DNA of 8,140 bases from NCBI GenBank assembly GCA_034112325.1, contig JAWUVO010000102.1:1-8140 (forward strand), read 5' to 3'. Source of the DNA: Bermanella sp034112325. Its GTDB lineage: Bacteria; Pseudomonadota; Gammaproteobacteria; Pseudomonadales; Oceanobacteraceae. Below, in pieces: positions 6,542 through 8,140 of this stretch (within the stretch, counting starts at the first letter, position 1; every line of letters starts with the position of its first letter). The position numbers and the translations under genes are program-made. The notes under the pieces were generated by a model. That model was not told the origin of the DNA, did not search any database, and saw only the letters and a list, made by a program, of their open reading frames with translations.

Positions 6542-6573
6542 TCTAAGTTAGAGTATTAGCTCTAACCTCTAAC
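6542..6573. repeat. Cluster of GTTAGAG/CTCTAAC heptamers before the first MAPEG gene
   Basis: GTTAGAG (6547-6553) and CTCTAAC (6560-6566) form a perfect inverted repeat with a 6-nt spacer. A second CTCTAAC (6567-6573) follows directly, and TCTAA-G-TTAGA (6542-6552) is also palindromic. The cluster ends 37 nt before the ATG at 6611, a position suited to an operator or a leader hairpin. No clear -10/-35 pair is seen. Confidence 0.5.
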
Positions 6574-6610
6574 CTACTTAAATAAAAATAACCATAAAAC
6601 AGAGCACCCC

Positions 6611-7012
6611 ATGACACAGCAAATTATTATCGGCTTAATTGCCTGGCTCATCTGTTTAAGCGCAGCGCTTCTCATACTAAGCAGCATGCTGGTATTAACA
6701 GGCAAGGTGGCTATAAATGATTTTTTACCAGACGGCAGTAATCTAGGTGAAGCCAATCAACGGTATATGCGCGCCATCTATAATTCATTAGAAAACCTGC
6801 CCATTCTAAATGGTACGCTTTTAACCGCCGTAGTAATGGGCATGACGACACTGTCAGATCAGGTTGCCAGCTTTATCTTACTGGCTCGCATGGCTCAAAG
6901 TATCACCCATGTGATAAGTGCTAGCCCAATTGCTGTAGCCGCTCGTTTTACCTTCTATATTATTCAGCTAGGATTCTGCGGATATCTATTGGCTAAAATG
7001 GCCACTATTTAA
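6611..7012 (+). CDS. MAPEG-family integral membrane protein
   Basis: The 133-residue protein has about four hydrophobic helices (roughly 5-30, 66-80, 84-105, 109-128). The MAPEG signature follows the first: RYMRAIYNSLENLPILNG (51-68), with the conserved Arg, Asn and Glu-Asn-x-Pro, then Arg93, His100 and Arg112 in the later helices. MAPEG proteins are trimeric membrane proteins. Eukaryotic members are glutathione S-transferases and eicosanoid synthases, while most bacterial ones have no known substrate. The ATG at 6611 has no good ribosome site, but no other start fits the family better. It is flanked by terminators on both sides, so it should be a single-gene transcript. A second MAPEG gene follows on the same strand. 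Family membership is likely; enzymatic activity is unknown. Confidence 0.82.
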   Translation: MTQQIIIGLIAWLICLSAALLILSSMLVLTGKVAINDFLPDGSNLGEANQRYMRAIYNSLENLPILNGTLLTAVVMGMTTLSDQVASFILLARMAQSITHVISASPIAVAARFTFYIIQLGFCGYLLAKMATI

Positions 7013-7032
7013 CCGCCTAAATTTTCTATTAC

Positions 7033-7068
7033 AAAAGCCTCTAAGATACTCATTAGAGGCTTTTTTAT
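7033..7068 (+). terminator. Rho-independent terminator after the first MAPEG gene
   Basis: AAAAGCCTCTAA (7033-7044) pairs with TTAGAGGCTTTT (7053-7064) over 12 bp around an 8-nt loop, and six T residues run to 7066. It begins 20 nt after the stop codon. The A-run on the left means it could work in both directions. Confidence 0.9.
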
Positions 7069-7119
7069 TGCGACAAATACTAAATGCCATCCATAAACAC
7101 CGATCAATGATTTCATTTC

Positions 7120-7154
7120 TTTGCCAATGGACTTAACTTTTTTGCCATTGACTC
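7120..7154. repeat. Two near-direct repeats spaced 21 bp (TTTGCCA...)
   Basis: TTTGCCAATGGACTT (from 7120) and TTTGCCATTGACTC (from 7141) share TTTGCCA exactly and are similar after it, allowing one gap. The 21-bp offset is two helical turns. They lie about 35-65 bp upstream of the TATAAT box of the second MAPEG gene, where an activator or repressor dimer could bind. Confidence 0.4.
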
Positions 7155-7186
7155 TTTTCTAAATGCGTTCTTTAATCCTGACCCGT

Positions 7187-7192
7187 TATAAT
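7187..7192 (+). promoter_or_regulatory. Consensus -10 box for the second MAPEG gene
   Basis: TATAAT (7187-7192) is a perfect -10 hexamer 36 nt before the ATG. The -35 region 16-18 nt upstream (around ATGCGTT) is poor. The nearby TTGACT (7148-7153) is too far away to serve as the -35 box. A weak -35 fits an activator-dependent promoter, in line with the repeats just upstream. Confidence 0.45.
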
Positions 7193-7228
7193 TTATATTT
7201 TCTGCCTAATTAGAAATGGAAAACGAAT

Positions 7229-7633
7229 ATGCTTTACCCCATGCTTGCTCTGATCATTTTTACAATTTTAGTATGCGCCTCCCTAGGCATACTTCGTTTT
7301 CTGTCTGTGCAAAAACGACAAGTAAATCCAAAGCTTTATCTTTTAATGTCTGGTTATGATGAACCTAACCACCTAAAAAAAATAAATCGCCACTATATCA
7401 ACTTGCTTGAGCAACCCATCCTGTTTTACCTAGCCTGTATATTGGCTATATCACAGGACATACAATCCAGTGCATTAATTTATTTAAGCTGGAGCTATCT
7501 TGCGGTTAGACTCATCCACTCATTGATACACATGAGCTACAACAACGCATTACATCGAATGGGTGTGTTCAGTATTTCAATGCTAATACTGCTGGCTATC
7601 TGGGTTCAACTGGCTTTAACCCTATCCGCATAA
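7229..7633 (+). CDS. MAPEG-family integral membrane protein (second copy)
   Basis: The 134-residue protein has four hydrophobic helices (about 3-25, 63-76, 81-100, 112-132). MAPEG features are RHYINLLEQPILFYL (54-68), with Asn58 and Glu61-Gln-Pro, then VRLIHSLIHM (93-102) with Arg94, His97 and His101, and Arg110 near the start of the last helix. This resembles the many small bacterial MAPEG proteins of unknown substrate. The start has GGAAAA 8-10 nt upstream (7218-7223) and its own -10 box. It belongs to the same broad family as the preceding gene but differs clearly from it in sequence, so it is not a recent duplication. A strong terminator lies 60 nt downstream. Confidence 0.83.
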   Translation: MLYPMLALIIFTILVCASLGILRFLSVQKRQVNPKLYLLMSGYDEPNHLKKINRHYINLLEQPILFYLACILAISQDIQSSALIYLSWSYLAVRLIHSLIHMSYNNALHRMGVFSISMLILLAIWVQLALTLSA

Positions 7634-7663
7634 TGTTTAATCCCTGTTAACGGTTAATTTTCT

Positions 7664-7686
7664 GTTTGATTCATCGGTATCAAACT
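7664..7686. repeat. Small perfect inverted repeat before the shared terminator
   Basis: GTTTGAT (7664-7670) and ATCAAAC (7679-7685 or 7680-7686) form a 7-bp stem with an 8-nt loop a few bases before the strong terminator. It may add to 3'-end structure of the MAPEG mRNA; there is no T-tract after it. Confidence 0.4.
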
Positions 7687-7694
7687 GCACATAA

Positions 7695-7728
7695 AAAAAG
7701 CCCAAACTATTTTTAGTTTGGGCTTTTT
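7695..7728. terminator. Bidirectional rho-independent terminator between MAPEG and pirin genes
   Basis: AAAAAGCCCAAACTA (7695-7709) pairs perfectly with TAGTTTGGGCTTTTT (7714-7728), a 15-bp stem with a TTTT loop. The A-run on the left and the T-run on the right give a U-tract on either strand. It therefore fits both the plus-strand MAPEG gene and the convergent pirin gene, whose stop lies at 7791. Confidence 0.9.
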
Positions 7729-7790
7729 CTTATCCGCCATAAGCCATGCTCAGACTGACTTCATTCTATTCATTTTTAATTCATTAAGCC

Positions 7791-8140
7791 TCAGTCTGTT
7801 AAGACGCCATTCTGGTAATCCTGTATCGCCTGATCTATTTCTTCCTTGGTATTCATTACAAAAGGCCCATAGTTTGCGATGGGCTCTTTGTGTGGCTTAC
7901 CGTGTAAGATCAAAGCTTTACCACCTTCAGAAGACTTTAAAACTAACTGACCATCCTGACTGAACTGAGCCACCTGACTTTTGTAAATAGGCTTATCCAC
8001 CCCATCTTTTCCAGTACTAATGAAATCACCGTCATAAACCGAGACAAGCACCTGATGGCCTTCAGGAATGTCGTGACTAAAATAACCGCCAGCTTCCAGC
8101 TCTAAATCCAAATAAGAAGCATGGGCTTCTAAGCGATCTA
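7791..8140 (-). CDS. Pirin-family protein, C-terminal part (5' end outside window)
   Basis: The minus-strand frame ends in TGA at 7791-7793 and stays open through base 8140, so about 116 C-terminal residues are visible and the start lies to the right. An apparent TTG start at 8111 is internal, since the frame continues upstream with DRLEAHASYLDLEL. The visible part is the second cupin-like domain of pirins: a strand DLELEAGGYFSHDIPEGHQVLVSVYDGDF, then ALILHGKPHKEPIANYGPFVMNT, and the closing EEIDQAIQDYQNGVL that is characteristic of the family. Pirins are two-cupin proteins, some with quercetin 2,3-dioxygenase activity. The metal-binding His residues are in the N-terminal domain, which is not visible. 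The gene converges on the MAPEG gene and shares its terminator. Confidence 0.9.
   Translation of the reverse strand, partial: DRLEAHASYLDLELEAGGYFSHDIPEGHQVLVSVYDGDFISTGKDGVDKPIYKSQVAQFSQDGQLVLKSSEGGKALILHGKPHKEPIANYGPFVMNTKEEIDQAIQDYQNGVLTD

Noticed and set aside
7751..7798. 8-bp inverted repeat CAGACTGA/TCAGTCTG overlapping the pirin stop
   Set aside because: The 32-nt loop and short arms give little stability, and the strong terminator nearby already explains transcript ends.
7718..7963. Plus-strand 81-residue reading frame
   Set aside because: It starts in the terminator region and lies antisense to the pirin gene; the sequence resembles no protein family.

Overview
The window looks like chromosomal DNA from a low-GC (roughly 40% by eye) free-living, motile, Gram-negative gammaproteobacterium, possibly a marine Oceanospirillales-type organism. 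The reasons are an outer-membrane-type protein ending in Phe, an Aer-like chemoreceptor, a GcvR-type double-ACT protein, a tRNA-Asn gene with encoded CCA, and a COG3199-type ATP-NAD kinase. The taxonomic guess is inference. There are no insertion sequences, CRISPR arrays, phage genes or integrases. Most of the window is ordinary core-genome content.

Left part (1-3700). The C-terminal portion of a probable outer-membrane beta-barrel protein enters from the left edge. It converges, with an 11-bp gap, on a membrane-anchored GGDEF protein on the minus strand. That GGDEF domain is degenerate at several active-site positions but keeps its RxxD inhibitory-site motif, so it may bind c-di-GMP rather than make it. 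Divergent from it is an Aer-like PAS-chemoreceptor with a FliA (sigma-28)-like promoter candidate and a terminator. The pair suggests a motility, redox and c-di-GMP signalling locus.

Middle part (3700-6090). A GcvR-family double-ACT protein is followed by a 62-nt imperfect inverted repeat that runs into the -35 box of a near-consensus promoter for tRNA-Asn(GTT). About 400 bp without a recognisable gene follow, holding a 14-bp perfect palindrome, a C9 tract and two small hairpins. Next comes a minus-strand ATP-NAD kinase family (COG3199/AcoX-like) gene.

Right part (6090-8140). A 65-residue two-helix membrane protein of unknown function is followed by a clear terminator. Two MAPEG-family membrane proteins come next, each ending in a strong terminator. 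The second terminator is a 15-bp-stem, probably bidirectional structure shared with a convergent pirin-family gene that leaves through the right edge. Short inverted and direct repeats sit in front of each MAPEG gene and may be operators.

I found no convincing new multi-gene system. The best leads are the degenerate GGDEF protein with an intact inhibitory site beside an Aer-like receptor, and the repeat structures upstream of tRNA-Asn and the MAPEG genes.
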